64,000 nucleotides of DNA. It comes from VRUE01 sp036265675. Its GTDB lineage: Bacteria; Actinomycetota; Thermoleophilia; Solirubrobacterales; 70-9. Where the stretch lies: assembly GCA_036265675.1 (NCBI GenBank), contig DATAOP010000062.1, forward strand, positions 1 to 64,000. Reading direction: 5' to 3'. Positions 31,532 to 40,230 of this stretch are shown piece after piece. The position numbers and the translations under genes are program-made. Within the stretch, counting starts at the first letter, position 1. Every line of letters begins with the position of its first letter. The notes under the pieces are model-generated. The model did not search any database. It saw only the letters and a list, made by a program, of their open reading frames with translations, and was not told the origin of the DNA.

Positions 31532-32477
31532 AGCTGGGCAGGACCTCGCGCTCGTAGAACTCGAAAAAGCCGTCCTGGTCGTGTCCGATCTGGTGGACGT
31601 AGACGTGGTCGTAGCCGGCGTCGACGTACTCCTGGATCGCGGAGCGGTGGCGGTCGGGGTCGGGCCCGCAGACGACGCTCTCGCCGATGTCCTCGGCGTC
31701 GAGCGTCTCGGCCGCCTCTTCGAAGTGCGCCGGCAGCGGCAGCTCGAGGAAGTAGCTGCCGCTGATCGCCCCGTTCGGCCACTGCTCCAGCGCCAGCTTC
31801 CTCGCCGCCTCCTCGTCCTCCGCCCAGCAGACATGGAGCTGGCCGTAGGTCGAGCCCTCACCGCCTTCGGAGCGGAACTGCTCGACCGAGTCGGCGACCG
31901 GCGCGGTTCCGATCATCCCGTCGCCGGCCCGGGCGGCGAGCTCGACCGAGCTGCTGCCGGCGACCGCAACCAGCAGCGGCGGCGGCTCGTCGGGCAGTGA
32001 ATAGAGACGCGCGTTTTCGACCGTGAAGTGCTCGCCGCGGTGGCTCACCAGCTTGCCCTGCCACAGCTCGCGGATCACCTCGATCGCCTCCTCGAGGCGA
32101 TCCTGGCGCTCGACCACGCCGGGCCAGCGGTCGCCGAGGATGTGCTCGTTGAGGTTCTCGCCGGTCCCGACCCCGAGCGAGAAGCGGCCGGGAAGGAGCT
32201 GGGCTGCCGTGGCTGCCGCCTGGGCAATGATCGCGGGATGCAGGCGCGTGGTCGGACAGGTGACGCCGGTGATCAGAGGGATCCGCTCGGTCCGCTGCGA
32301 GATCGCCCCCAGGGTGCCCCAGACAAACGGGCTCTCGCCCTGGGCGTCGACCCAGGGGTGAAAGTGGTCGGAGATCGAGGCGAAGGCGAATCCCGCCCGC
32401 TCGGCCCGCTCGGCCTGGGCGACCAGCGTCGCGGCGTCGAACTCCTCGCTGGAGAGCGTGTAGCCGAGCTCGGCTAC
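31524..32477 (-). CDS. LLM-class F420-dependent oxidoreductase with apparent GTA start
   Basis: A TIM-barrel LLM oxidoreductase, about 317 aa if read from 32477. The conserved family N-terminus is in frame (AELGYTLSSEEF; SISDHFHPWVDAQG; LGVGTGENLNEHILGD), but no ATG, GTG or TTG occurs before GTG 32117, which would delete about 120 conserved residues. The normal start position is occupied by GTA (32477-32475), overlapping the upstream TAG stop as GTAG in place of the usual GTGA. Either GTA is used at low efficiency through coupling, or the start codon is mutated or misread. The remainder looks intact. Confidence 0.8.
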   Translation of the reverse strand, partial: VAELGYTLSSEEFDAATLVAQAERAERAGFAFASISDHFHPWVDAQGESPFVWGTLGAISQRTERIPLITGVTCPTTRLHPAIIAQAAATAAQLLPGRFSLGVGTGENLNEHILGDRWPGVVERQDRLEEAIEVIRELWQGKLVSHRGEHFTVENARLYSLPDEPPPLLVAVAGSSSVELAARAGDGMIGTAPVADSVEQFRSEGGEGSTYGQLHVCWAEDEEAARKLALEQWPNGAISGSYFLELPLPAHFEEAAETLDAEDIGESVVCGPDPDRHRSAIQEYVDAGYDHVYVHQIGHDQDGFFEFYEREVLPSFS

Positions 32478-32722
32478 GGGGAGCTCTCAGACCCGTGCCG
32501 CTGCTCCGGCCACTGCTCGCCCCAGAGCCCGGTGTCCTCGTCGTCGCGCGTCCTGTCGACGTCGGCCCGCGGCGACGCGTGCTCCGGCTCGGTGCCAGGG
32601 CCGAGGAATTTGTAGGCGCCGAGCGCGACCAGGAAGAGCGCCGCCAGTACGACGGCGAAGATCGGCGAGAAGAAGATCGCCAGGCAGATCAGCAGGACGA
32701 CGAGCAGGAAGAGGATGTACAT
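32474..32722 (-). CDS. small membrane protein with acidic tail
   Basis: An 82-aa protein. Residues 1-42 form one or two hydrophobic helices (MYILFLLVVLLICLAIFF; AVVLAALFLVALGAYKFLG), followed by a hydrophilic Asp/Glu/Arg-rich cytoplasmic tail. No family is recognised. It has its own GGGTAG promoter element and overlaps the LLM gene. Confidence 0.65.
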   Translation of the reverse strand: MYILFLLVVLLICLAIFFSPIFAVVLAALFLVALGAYKFLGPGTEPEHASPRADVDRTRDDEDTGLWGEQWPEQRHGSESSP

Positions 32723-32731
32723 GCTCTGTCC

Positions 32732-32757
32732 CTACCCGCTAGGAGGCGAGTGCAAGC
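32732..32757 (-). promoter_or_regulatory. SigF/SigB-like promoter of the small membrane protein gene
   Basis: On the minus strand: GCTT (32757-32754), 16-base spacer, GGGTAG (32737-32732), ten bases before the ATG at 32722. It lies partly inside the end of the GH15 gene. It would separate the membrane protein and LLM genes from the carbohydrate operon. Confidence 0.42.
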
Positions 32758-34520
32758 GCGGCCTCGATATGGGAGAGGTGAGTGAGGGCCTGGGGAAAGT
32801 TCCCGAGCATCCGCTCGGCGGCCGGGTCGTACTCCTCGGAGAAGAGGCCGAGGTCGTTGGACGTCGCCATCGTCCGGTCGAAGACCTCACGGGCCTCCCC
32901 GGCGCGGCCCTGGTTGGCCAGGCAGGTCGCGAGCCAGAACGAGCAGGACAGGAACGCCCCCTCCGGCGCCATCCCGTCGTCATCGTCGTAGCGGCGCAGC
33001 AGGCCGCCGAGGTCCAGCCGCTCCCTGATCGCATCGACCGTCGCCACCATTCGCTCGTCGTCCCACTCGAGGAAGCCGACCGCAGGCAGGCGCAGCAGCG
33101 CGGCGTCGAGGCCTTCGTGGTCGAAGGCCTGGAGGAAGCTCCCGAGCCGCTCGTCGTAGCCTCGCGAGAGGGCGACCCGGTGCAGCTCGTCGCGGGCGGC
33201 GGGCCAGTGCTCCGGCACTTCCCGGCCGGTGTCTTCGGCGATCCGGATTCCGCGGTCGATCGCCGACCACGCCAGGGCCTTCGAATGCACGAAGTGGCGC
33301 GGCTCCCCACGCCACTCCCAGATCCCACGGTCGGGTTCCTCCCAGCGCCTGCAGGCGGCGTCGACGAGGTCGGAGAGGAAGCGCCAGTAGTCGTCGTCGG
33401 GCGAGTTGCCGCGGCGGTGCCAGCTCCAGCTCTGATCGAGGACCTGGCCGTAGGCGTCGAGCTGGAACTGGCCGGCGGCCGCGTTGCCGGAGCGGGCCGG
33501 GGCGGCGCCCCGATATCCCTTGAGATGATCGAGCTCCACCTCGCCCAGGCGGCGCTCGCCTTCGACCCCGAACAGGACCTGGAGGTCGTCGGCGTGGCCG
33601 GCGGCGCTGCGCTCGACGAAGCGGCGGAACCCGTCGGCCTCATCGACGTGACCGAGCTCGGCGAGGGAGTGCGCCGCGAGGGCCGCGTCGCGGATCCAGC
33701 TGAAGCGGTAGTCCCAGTTGCGCTCGCCGCTGAGGTCGCGGGCCTCGGGCAGCGAGGTCGTCGCCGCGGCGACGATCGCCCCGGTCGGCTCGTAGCTGAG
33801 TGCCTTCAGAACCTCTGCCGATCGCCTCACTCGGTTGAGATCGCGAGCCTCGACGTCGACGTCGGACGACCACTCCCGCCACCACTCGATCGTCTGCTCC
33901 AGGGCGCCGTCGATCCGGTCGGGGTCGAGGTCGTCGAACCGCCCGAGCGGTTCGAGGTCGACCGGCTGCCAGTAGCCGAGGCTGAGGCGCCGCCGTTCCC
34001 CCTCGCCGACCGAGGGCTCGGCCTCGAGCCGGTGGTGATCGACCACGTGCAGGTCGAAGTCGGCGCGGATCAGCACGCCGTCGTCGCCGCCGATCGCCGC
34101 GAACGAGTTCTCCCCGCCCGCTTCGCGAAGCCAGGGAGCGACCGCGCCGTAGTCGAAGCGCGGCACGATCTCGACCTTCAGCTCGACAGTTCCGCGGACC
34201 CCCTCGACGATCCGCACCAGCCACGGCAGGTCGAGCTCCTCGGAGATGACGAAGAAGTCGAGCAGCCTCGCCTCGCCGTCGTTGCCCGCGAGCCGCGTCT
34301 CCAGCACCAGCGTCTGCTCGAGGTAGCTTCGCCCCTGCGCTTCCTCGGCGGCGATCGAGCAATGACCCCCGTCGGGGTCGAGCAGACGTGCGAAGAGCGC
34401 GCCGGAGTCGAATCGAGGCAGGCAGCACCAGTCGATCGATCCCGCGTTCGAGACGAGGGCGGCACTGCGCTGGTCGCCGATCAGGCCGTAGCTCGAGATG
34501 GGGGGCTGTTCGGCGCTCAT
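32739..34520 (-). CDS. glycoside hydrolase family 15 protein (glucoamylase/trehalase-like)
   Basis: A 593-aa cytoplasmic glycosidase. The N-terminal beta domain (SSYGLIGDQRSAALVSNAGS, DWCCLPRFDS) is followed by an (alpha/alpha)6 barrel. The barrel shows NWDYRFSWIRDA, the acid glutamate in GIWEWRGEPRHFVHSK and the base glutamate in GLFSEEYDP. Actinobacterial members of this form are trehalases or glucoamylases; trehalose is a likely but unproven substrate. The ATG at 34520 lies 7 bp after the SDR stop and fits the conserved start; the longer open frame would overlap the SDR gene. Confidence 0.92.
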   Translation of the reverse strand: MSAEQPPISSYGLIGDQRSAALVSNAGSIDWCCLPRFDSGALFARLLDPDGGHCSIAAEEAQGRSYLEQTLVLETRLAGNDGEARLLDFFVISEELDLPWLVRIVEGVRGTVELKVEIVPRFDYGAVAPWLREAGGENSFAAIGGDDGVLIRADFDLHVVDHHRLEAEPSVGEGERRRLSLGYWQPVDLEPLGRFDDLDPDRIDGALEQTIEWWREWSSDVDVEARDLNRVRRSAEVLKALSYEPTGAIVAAATTSLPEARDLSGERNWDYRFSWIRDAALAAHSLAELGHVDEADGFRRFVERSAAGHADDLQVLFGVEGERRLGEVELDHLKGYRGAAPARSGNAAAGQFQLDAYGQVLDQSWSWHRRGNSPDDDYWRFLSDLVDAACRRWEEPDRGIWEWRGEPRHFVHSKALAWSAIDRGIRIAEDTGREVPEHWPAARDELHRVALSRGYDERLGSFLQAFDHEGLDAALLRLPAVGFLEWDDERMVATVDAIRERLDLGGLLRRYDDDDGMAPEGAFLSCSFWLATCLANQGRAGEAREVFDRTMATSNDLGLFSEEYDPAAERMLGNFPQALTHLSHIEAALALAS

Positions 34521-34527
34521 CCCGGCC

Positions 34528-35523
34528 TCAGCGTCGCACCGCGCGCCCGGCGATCGCCGCCGCGCCGCCGGCCGTCGCCGCGAGGCCGGCGAGCAGGCCG
34601 CGGTGCCGTGAGAGCCAGGTGACGACGCTGCCGGCGCGGGCGCCTTCGTCAAAGCGGCCGTGTGTGCCGTGGTCGCCGGGCACCGGCTCGAAGAGGTTGT
34701 CGGGGCGGTCGGGATCGACCTCTTCTTCGGTCTGCTGGGCTTCGTAGCCGGTCCGCGCGAGGTAGATGTCGGCGAGCCAGGGCGCGAGGCGGTTGCCGAT
34801 CACCGTCTTCAGGGTCGGCGCGCCGACGTAGAGCTGGCGGCGCCGGTGCTCGGACATCCAGACGATCGCCTCGGCGGCGACCTCGGGCTGATAGATCGGC
34901 GGCACCGGCTGCGGATGGCGCGGCAGCTTGGTGCGCCCGATCTCGAATTGCGGCGTGTTGAGCGCCGGCATGTGGACCATGCTGACCCGCACCGCGCTGC
35001 GGTCGTGCATCAGCTCGACCCGGACCGATTCGCTGAAGCCCTCGATCGCGTGCTTGGCGGCACAGTAGGGCGCCTGCAGCGGAATGCCGCGGAAGGCGAG
35101 CGCGGACCCGACCTGGACGACGACGCCGCGGTCGCGCGGCACCATGCGTCGCAGCGCCGCCCTCGTCCCCCAGACGCAGCCGAAGTAGGTCACCTCGGTG
35201 GCGCGGCGGAACTCGTCCGGCTCGATCTCGGCGAAGGGCGCGAAGACCGTCGCCATCGCGTCGTTGACCCAGACCTCGATCGGCCCGAGGTCCCGCTCGA
35301 TTCGCTCGGCAGCGGCGTCGACCGCCCCGGGGTCGGCGACGTCGGTCGGGATCGCCAGCGCCTCGCCGCCGGCGGCGCTCACCTCGGCGGCGGCGCCGGC
35401 AAGGCCCTCCTCGCCCCGCGCCAGCAGGCCGACGCGGGCGCCCCTGGCCCCGAACGCCTTCGCCGCCGCGCGGCCGACTCCGGCCGATGCTCCGGTTACG
35501 ACGACGACCCGACCGTCCTTCAT
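34528..35523 (-). CDS. short-chain dehydrogenase with C-terminal membrane-proximal extension
   Basis: A 331-aa classical SDR (about residues 1-250): cofactor motif VTGASAGVGRAAA, NDAM-type NNAG equivalent (VNDAMATVF), and catalytic YCAAKHA. The tail carries a charged linker and a weakly hydrophobic end (LLAGLAATAGGAAAIAGRAV). The substrate is unknown. It lies between the GMC oxidoreductase and GH15 genes in one transcription unit. Confidence 0.9.
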   Translation of the reverse strand: MKDGRVVVVTGASAGVGRAAAKAFGARGARVGLLARGEEGLAGAAAEVSAAGGEALAIPTDVADPGAVDAAAERIERDLGPIEVWVNDAMATVFAPFAEIEPDEFRRATEVTYFGCVWGTRAALRRMVPRDRGVVVQVGSALAFRGIPLQAPYCAAKHAIEGFSESVRVELMHDRSAVRVSMVHMPALNTPQFEIGRTKLPRHPQPVPPIYQPEVAAEAIVWMSEHRRRQLYVGAPTLKTVIGNRLAPWLADIYLARTGYEAQQTEEEVDPDRPDNLFEPVPGDHGTHGRFDEGARAGSVVTWLSRHRGLLAGLAATAGGAAAIAGRAVRR

Positions 35524-35541
35524 CTCAGCCCTCCTCGCGGC

Positions 35542-37221
35542 TCATACCGCGGCCTTCTCCCGATCGGCGCCGACCCGCTTGTCGGCGAGGTGCTCGGCGA
35601 GCCGTGCCGCCAGCGCCATGATCGTCAGCGCCGGGTTGGCCGAGCCCTGGGTCGGCATCACGCTGCCGTCGGCGACGAAGAGGTTCGGCACGTTCCAGGC
35701 GCGCTGGTCGGAGTCGACCACCCCGCTCTCGGGGGAGTCGGACATCGGGCAGCCGCCGACCAGGTGGGCGTAGCGGTCGATCTCGAGGATGTCCTGGGCG
35801 CCCGCCGCGCGGACGATTTCCCGCATCCGTTCCTTGCCGAAGGCGATGTTGGCGCGGTCGTTGTCGCACTGGCTGTAGTCCATGCGGGCGACCGGCATCC
35901 CGTTCGAGTCGACCTCGTCGGCCAGCGTCACCCGGTTCTCCGCCCGCGGCAGGAGCTCGTTGAGGGCGCCGATGACGTACCAGTGGTTGTAATCGCGCAT
36001 GTACTCGCGCAGCGCCTGGCCCCAGTGACCGTCGGCGAGGACGTGCTCGGCCCAGCCGATCGGCAGCGGCCCGACGGTCTGGATCGAGAGGCCACGGGCG
36101 AAGCCGCGGCTCTCATCGGTCTCGTAGAACTGCTCCGAGTCGATCTCCGGCGGGGGCGCCTTGTACATCCGCATCTCTTCCGGAAAGCGGCCGCCGATCT
36201 GGGGCGCGCCCTGGACCATCACCCCGCGCCCGACCAGGTCGTTGTCGTTGGCGAGCCCGTTCGGGAAGCGCGCGCTGGTCGAGTGCAGGAGCAGGCGCGG
36301 CGTCTCGATCGAGTAGCCGGCGACGGCGATCGCATCGGCAGGCTGGAAGTGCTCCTGCCCCTCGTGGAAGTAGGTCGCCCCTGTGCAGCGGCCGGTGCCG
36401 GCGTCGATCTCGATCCTGGTCGCCATGCAGTCGGCGCGGATCTCGACTCCATGGGCGAGCGCGTCGGGGACGTGGGTGACGAGCGGCGACCCCTTGGCGC
36501 CGACCTTGCAGCCCTGAAGGCAGAAGCCGCGGTAGATGCAGTGCGGCCGGTGGCCGAACGGGCCGTTGGTGATCGCGACCGGGCCGACCCGCATCTCGAT
36601 CCCGCAGCGCTCGGCCCCTCTCGTCACCCGCAGCGCTCCGCCGGCGACGGGGTGCGGGGAGTGGGGGTAGCTGTGCGGGTCGCCCCATGGCCAGTGCTCG
36701 CCGGCGACCGGCAGCTCGTGCTCGAGCCGCTCGTAGTGGGGTCGCAGCTCCTCGTAGGAGATCGGCCAGTCGGAGGCGACGCCGTCGCGGCTCCTGACCT
36801 CGAAGTCGGAGGGGTGGAAGCGGGGGGCGAAGCCGGCGAAGTGGTTCATCGAGCCGCCGACGCCGCGGCCGGAGTTGTTCTTGCCGAGCTCGACCGGGTC
36901 GTCGCCGCCGATCACCCGCGGCTCGGTCCAGTAGAGCGGGTGCGAGCCGGCCTCGTCCGAGACCCAGTCGCGATCGGGATCCCAGAACGGGCCGGCCTCG
37001 AGGACGACCACCCGCCAGCCGCGCCGGGCAAGACGCTGGGCGAGCGTCGAGCCGCCCGCGCCACAGCCGATGATCAGCATGTCGACCGACTCCGACGCGG
37101 GATAGCGGCGCATCCCCTCCAGTCGCGGGCCGGATGGATGATCGGGGTCCAGCAGCAGCGCCGAGTCGTTGCCGGCCGGCATCACCGACCCTTTCAGGCC
37201 TCTGGCCAGGCGCGCCTTCAC
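35542..37221 (-). CDS. GMC-family FAD-dependent oxidoreductase
   Basis: A 559-aa flavoprotein of the glucose-methanol-choline family. The FAD-binding GxGxxG is MLIIGCGAGGSTLAQRLA (about residue 50), then VVVLEAGPFW and GVGGSMNHFAGFAPRF. A cysteine-rich loop CIYRGFCLQGCKVGAKG is typical of membrane-bound gluconate/sorbitol dehydrogenase large subunits. The C-terminal catalytic region is HLVGGCPM and NPALTIMALAARLAEHL. It pairs with the small subunit encoded next to it (37218-37931), with a 4-bp overlap. It probably oxidises a sugar or sugar acid. Confidence 0.93.
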   Translation of the reverse strand: MKARLARGLKGSVMPAGNDSALLLDPDHPSGPRLEGMRRYPASESVDMLIIGCGAGGSTLAQRLARRGWRVVVLEAGPFWDPDRDWVSDEAGSHPLYWTEPRVIGGDDPVELGKNNSGRGVGGSMNHFAGFAPRFHPSDFEVRSRDGVASDWPISYEELRPHYERLEHELPVAGEHWPWGDPHSYPHSPHPVAGGALRVTRGAERCGIEMRVGPVAITNGPFGHRPHCIYRGFCLQGCKVGAKGSPLVTHVPDALAHGVEIRADCMATRIEIDAGTGRCTGATYFHEGQEHFQPADAIAVAGYSIETPRLLLHSTSARFPNGLANDNDLVGRGVMVQGAPQIGGRFPEEMRMYKAPPPEIDSEQFYETDESRGFARGLSIQTVGPLPIGWAEHVLADGHWGQALREYMRDYNHWYVIGALNELLPRAENRVTLADEVDSNGMPVARMDYSQCDNDRANIAFGKERMREIVRAAGAQDILEIDRYAHLVGGCPMSDSPESGVVDSDQRAWNVPNLFVADGSVMPTQGSANPALTIMALAARLAEHLADKRVGADREKAAV

Positions 37222-37931
37222 TCCAAACCTCGCTCGGGGACGTCCCGGACCGGATCCAACTCGAACTCAGGCGGACTCTCCCAGTGCTCGCGCTGGCCCG
37301 GCCCGAGCCGGGCGTAGCCGCGGGGATAGGCGGGGCCCCCGAACCCGATCTCGTTCCAGGCCCAGGGGTGGGAGTAGAAGGCGCTGAGAATGTCGCGCAT
37401 CGCGATACCCCAGGCCTTGTCGACGGCGCATCCTTCCCACCGCAACTCGCCTTCGGAGAAGCGCTGGACGATCCTCAGCTGGGTCTCGCGCTCGGCAGCG
37501 CCGAAGCTCTCGGCGCCCTGTTCGGCGGCGGCGTCGTCGAGCATCCGCGCGATCTCGCGCCAGACGTCGGGGTCGGGCGGCATATCCGCATAGCGGTAGC
37601 CGTCGGCTTTCTTTTCGAACAGCTTCTCGTCGACCCTCGCCAGGACCGGGATCCGCGGCTCGGCGTCCTGGGCCATGACCACGTCGCAGAAGCAGCCGAG
37701 GGTCGCGACCTCGCGTTCGTCGAAGAAGCGGATCGACGGCACCCGCTCGACCCGGTCGAGGACGACCCGGCGCGTCTCCTCGTCCCAGTGGGAGGTCTCC
37801 TCGAGCAGGTCGTACTCGGGATAGCGGCCGTGCATCTGCGGTGTCGTCCCACGTCGCTGGCGCGGCAGCCCGGGGGGCCCACCGCCCGGCTCGGCCCCGC
37901 CGTGGTTCGGCAGGTGTGAGGCATCGCTCAC
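37218..37931 (-). CDS. gluconate 2-dehydrogenase subunit 3 family protein
   Basis: A 237-aa small subunit that accompanies GMC dehydrogenases. Recognised by the helical region FFDEREVATLGCFCDVVMA, then VDEKLFEKKADGYRYADMPPD and the end DILSAFYSHPWAWNEIGFGGPAYPRGY (quoted in parts; Y-S-H-P-W-A-W-N-E and G-F-G-G-P are the markers). No signal peptide is seen. GTG 37931 lies 2 bp after the upstream stop; MHGRYPEYDLL further in is an alternative. It is needed for maturation or electron transfer of the large subunit in known systems. Confidence 0.88.
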   Translation of the reverse strand: MSDASHLPNHGGAEPGGGPPGLPRQRRGTTPQMHGRYPEYDLLEETSHWDEETRRVVLDRVERVPSIRFFDEREVATLGCFCDVVMAQDAEPRIPVLARVDEKLFEKKADGYRYADMPPDPDVWREIARMLDDAAAEQGAESFGAAERETQLRIVQRFSEGELRWEGCAVDKAWGIAMRDILSAFYSHPWAWNEIGFGGPAYPRGYARLGPGQREHWESPPEFELDPVRDVPERGLE

Positions 37932-37933
37932 GG

Positions 37934-38386
37934 TCAGCGCTCCCGCTTGGCCATCGCCGCCGCCAGGCCCATGCCGCCGACCAGGGCGAGCGAGCCAGGC
38001 GCCAGAAGCGGTGGTCCCATGACGATGTTGTAGAGCGGCTCGGAGAAGCCGCCGGGCCTCTTGCGCACCCCCTGGAGGTGGGTGTAGACGCCGATCAGAC
38101 CGTCGAGGCAGTACAGCGCGGAGAGGAGCGGCAGCCAGGTCTTCGCGACCCGCTCGGAGCGGACCGCCGCGACGCCGGCGGCCGTCAGCGCCGGCGAGAG
38201 AACGACCGGGGTCCACATCCACTTGTCGCCGAACGACCCGCGAAAGTGCTCGAAGTAGATCTCGGCGCCGAGCGGCAGGGCGCTGAACGCGGTCGCAGCC
38301 GCCAGGGTGCGCTGCGCCCGGCCTCGACGCAGATCGTGGAGCAACTTCGCGCGGCGCGATCGCCGTCGCATCAGGACTCCGCTCAC
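37934..38386 (-). CDS. membrane protein of the TPP-enzyme/GMC operon
   Basis: A 150-aa protein with a basic N-terminus (RRRSRRAKLLHDLRRGRAQR) and about four hydrophobic helices. FFEHFRGSF-like text (YFEHFRGSFGDKWMW) and GVYTHLQGVRKRPGG are distinctive but not assignable to a family known to me. GTG 38386 overlaps the stop of the TPP-enzyme gene (GTGA). It could anchor the dehydrogenase or serve in electron transfer; this is inference from position. Confidence 0.7.
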   Translation of the reverse strand: MSGVLMRRRSRRAKLLHDLRRGRAQRTLAAATAFSALPLGAEIYFEHFRGSFGDKWMWTPVVLSPALTAAGVAAVRSERVAKTWLPLLSALYCLDGLIGVYTHLQGVRKRPGGFSEPLYNIVMGPPLLAPGSLALVGGMGLAAAMAKRER

Positions 38387-40173
38387 CTTCTGCCGACCGC
38401 ACCCGCCAGCGTCTGCCGCAGGGACTGGCGGATCATGTCCTTGGCGCCGGGGTCGCCTTTGAGCACCGCTGAGGCGAATGATTTCGCCTGTTCGAGGGTG
38501 ATGTGGGGGGGCAGCGGCGGTACTTCGGGATCGGTGATGACCTCGAGCACGGTCGGGCGATCCGAGGCAAGCGCCTGCTCCCAGCAGATGCCGATCTCGT
38601 CCGGGTCCTCGGTGCGGATCCCGTTCAGGCCGAGCATCTCCGCCCAGCGTGCGTAGGGGACGTCCGGCACGTCCTGGGAGCCCTCGAATTTCGGGTCGCC
38701 AGACATCGCCCGCTGCTCCCAGGTGACCTGGTTGAGGTCGCGGTTGTTGAGGACGAGGATGATCAGCCGCTGGTCCGGCCAGCGCTCGCGGTATTTGGCG
38801 ATCGTGATCAGCTCGGCGAGGCCGTTCATCTGCATCGCGCCGTCGCCGACGAGGGCGATCACCGGCCGCTCGGGGTGGGCGAACTTGGCGCCGACCGCGT
38901 ACGGCACGCCCGGTCCCATCGTCGCCAGGGTTCCCGAGAGCGAGGCCATCATCCCGCGCCGCAGTTTCAGGTCGCGGGCGAACCAGTTGGCCGCCGAGCC
39001 GGAGTCCGAGGTGAGGATGACGTCGTCGGGGAGGCGCTTCGACAGCTCGTGGAACACGAGCTGGGGATTGATCGGATTCGCCGGCTCCAACGCGCGGCTT
39101 TCGATCAGCTCCCACCAGTCGTGGACGTTCGCTTCGATGTCCTCCCGCCAGGAGCGGTCGTCCTTGTGGAAGAGCTGTCCGCGGAGCGCCCGCAGGGTTT
39201 CCGCCGAGTCGCCGATGAGACCGACCTCGATCGGGTAGCGGATCCCGAGCATGCGGCCGTCGATGTCGATCTGGACGCCGCGGGCATCTCCCTCTTCGGG
39301 CAGGAACTCCGAGTAGGGGAAGCTCGAGCCGACCATCAGCAGCGTGTCGCACTCCTGCATCAGGTCCCAGCTCGGTTTGGTGCCGAGCAGCCCGATCGAG
39401 CCGGTCACATAGGGGAGGTCGTCGGGCAGCGCCGCCTTGCCGAGCAGCGCCTTCGCGATCCCGGCGCCGAGCATGTCGGCGACCTCGATCACCTCGTCCG
39501 CCGCGTCGAGGGCGCCGGCGCCGATCAGCATCGCGACGCGCTCGCCGGCGTTCAGCACCTCGGCGGCGCGCGAGAGCTGGTCTTCGGAGGGGACGACGTC
39601 CGGGCGCTCGTAGCCGGGCGAGGAGTGGACGGTGCCGTGCGAGTGGGGCGGGCTCGGGACCGCTTCTTCCTCCTGCACGTCATTGGGGACGATCACGCAG
39701 GTGACGGTGCGCTCGCTGAGCGAGATCCGCATCGCCCGGTCGATCAGGTGGCGGACCTGGGTCGGCTCGGTCGCCATCTGGACGTACTCGTGGGCGACGT
39801 CCTTGAACAGGGTCGTGAGGTCGACCTCCTGTTGGTAGTTGCCGCCGAGGCCGGCGCGCGCCTGTTGGCCGACGATCGCGACCACCGGCTGGTGGTCGAG
39901 TTTCGCGTCATAGAGGCCGTTGAGAAGGTGAATCGCTCCGGGCCCGGAGGTGGCGAGGCAGACGCCGGCCTCGCCGGTGAACTTCGCGTGGGCGCAGGCC
40001 ATGAACGCCGCCATCTCCTCGTGGCGGACCTGGATGAAGTCCGGCCGCGGGCCCCCGCGCTCGAACGCCCCAATGATTCCGTTGATCCCGTCTCCGGGGT
40101 AACCGTAGATGCGCTTCACTCCCCACTCGCCCGCAAGCCGCGCGAGGAGGAAGTCGCCGACCGTTTCACTCAT
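38383..40173 (-). CDS. thiamine-pyrophosphate enzyme, pyruvate oxidase/acetolactate synthase-like
   Basis: A 596-aa ThDP enzyme of the PoxB/IlvB superfamily. The activating glutamate is in VRHEEMAAF. The PP domain has VGDGAMQMNGLAEL and later LNNRDLNQVTWE, the GDG-N-N cofactor motif. The central domain (VAMLIGAGALDAADEV) matches pyruvate oxidases. The true substrate, probably a 2-oxo acid, is not determined. First gene of a minus-strand operon with a stress-type promoter; the downstream genes are redox and sugar enzymes. The ATG follows a GAAGGAG site. Confidence 0.92.
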   Translation of the reverse strand: MSETVGDFLLARLAGEWGVKRIYGYPGDGINGIIGAFERGGPRPDFIQVRHEEMAAFMACAHAKFTGEAGVCLATSGPGAIHLLNGLYDAKLDHQPVVAIVGQQARAGLGGNYQQEVDLTTLFKDVAHEYVQMATEPTQVRHLIDRAMRISLSERTVTCVIVPNDVQEEEAVPSPPHSHGTVHSSPGYERPDVVPSEDQLSRAAEVLNAGERVAMLIGAGALDAADEVIEVADMLGAGIAKALLGKAALPDDLPYVTGSIGLLGTKPSWDLMQECDTLLMVGSSFPYSEFLPEEGDARGVQIDIDGRMLGIRYPIEVGLIGDSAETLRALRGQLFHKDDRSWREDIEANVHDWWELIESRALEPANPINPQLVFHELSKRLPDDVILTSDSGSAANWFARDLKLRRGMMASLSGTLATMGPGVPYAVGAKFAHPERPVIALVGDGAMQMNGLAELITIAKYRERWPDQRLIILVLNNRDLNQVTWEQRAMSGDPKFEGSQDVPDVPYARWAEMLGLNGIRTEDPDEIGICWEQALASDRPTVLEVITDPEVPPLPPHITLEQAKSFASAVLKGDPGAKDMIRQSLRQTLAGAVGRR

Positions 40174-40203
40174 TCATCGCTCCTTCGTCATGGTCTTGAC
40201 CCG

Positions 40204-40228
40204 TTACCCGACGGGGGATGCGCCTAAC
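40204..40228 (-). promoter_or_regulatory. SigF/SigB-like promoter of the TPP-enzyme operon
   Basis: On the minus strand: GTTA (40228-40225), 15-base spacer, GGGTAA (40209-40204). It sits in a 57-bp gap, 31 bp before the ATG at 40173, and could drive the whole run from the TPP enzyme to GH15. Confidence 0.5.
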
Positions 40229-40230
40229 GG

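Noticed and set aside
34660..37317. 885-codon open frame on the plus strand
   Set aside because: It lies antisense to the clear SDR and GMC oxidoreductase genes; long empty frames are normal in such GC-rich coding DNA and the translation is rich in Arg, Asp, Val and His without any domain.
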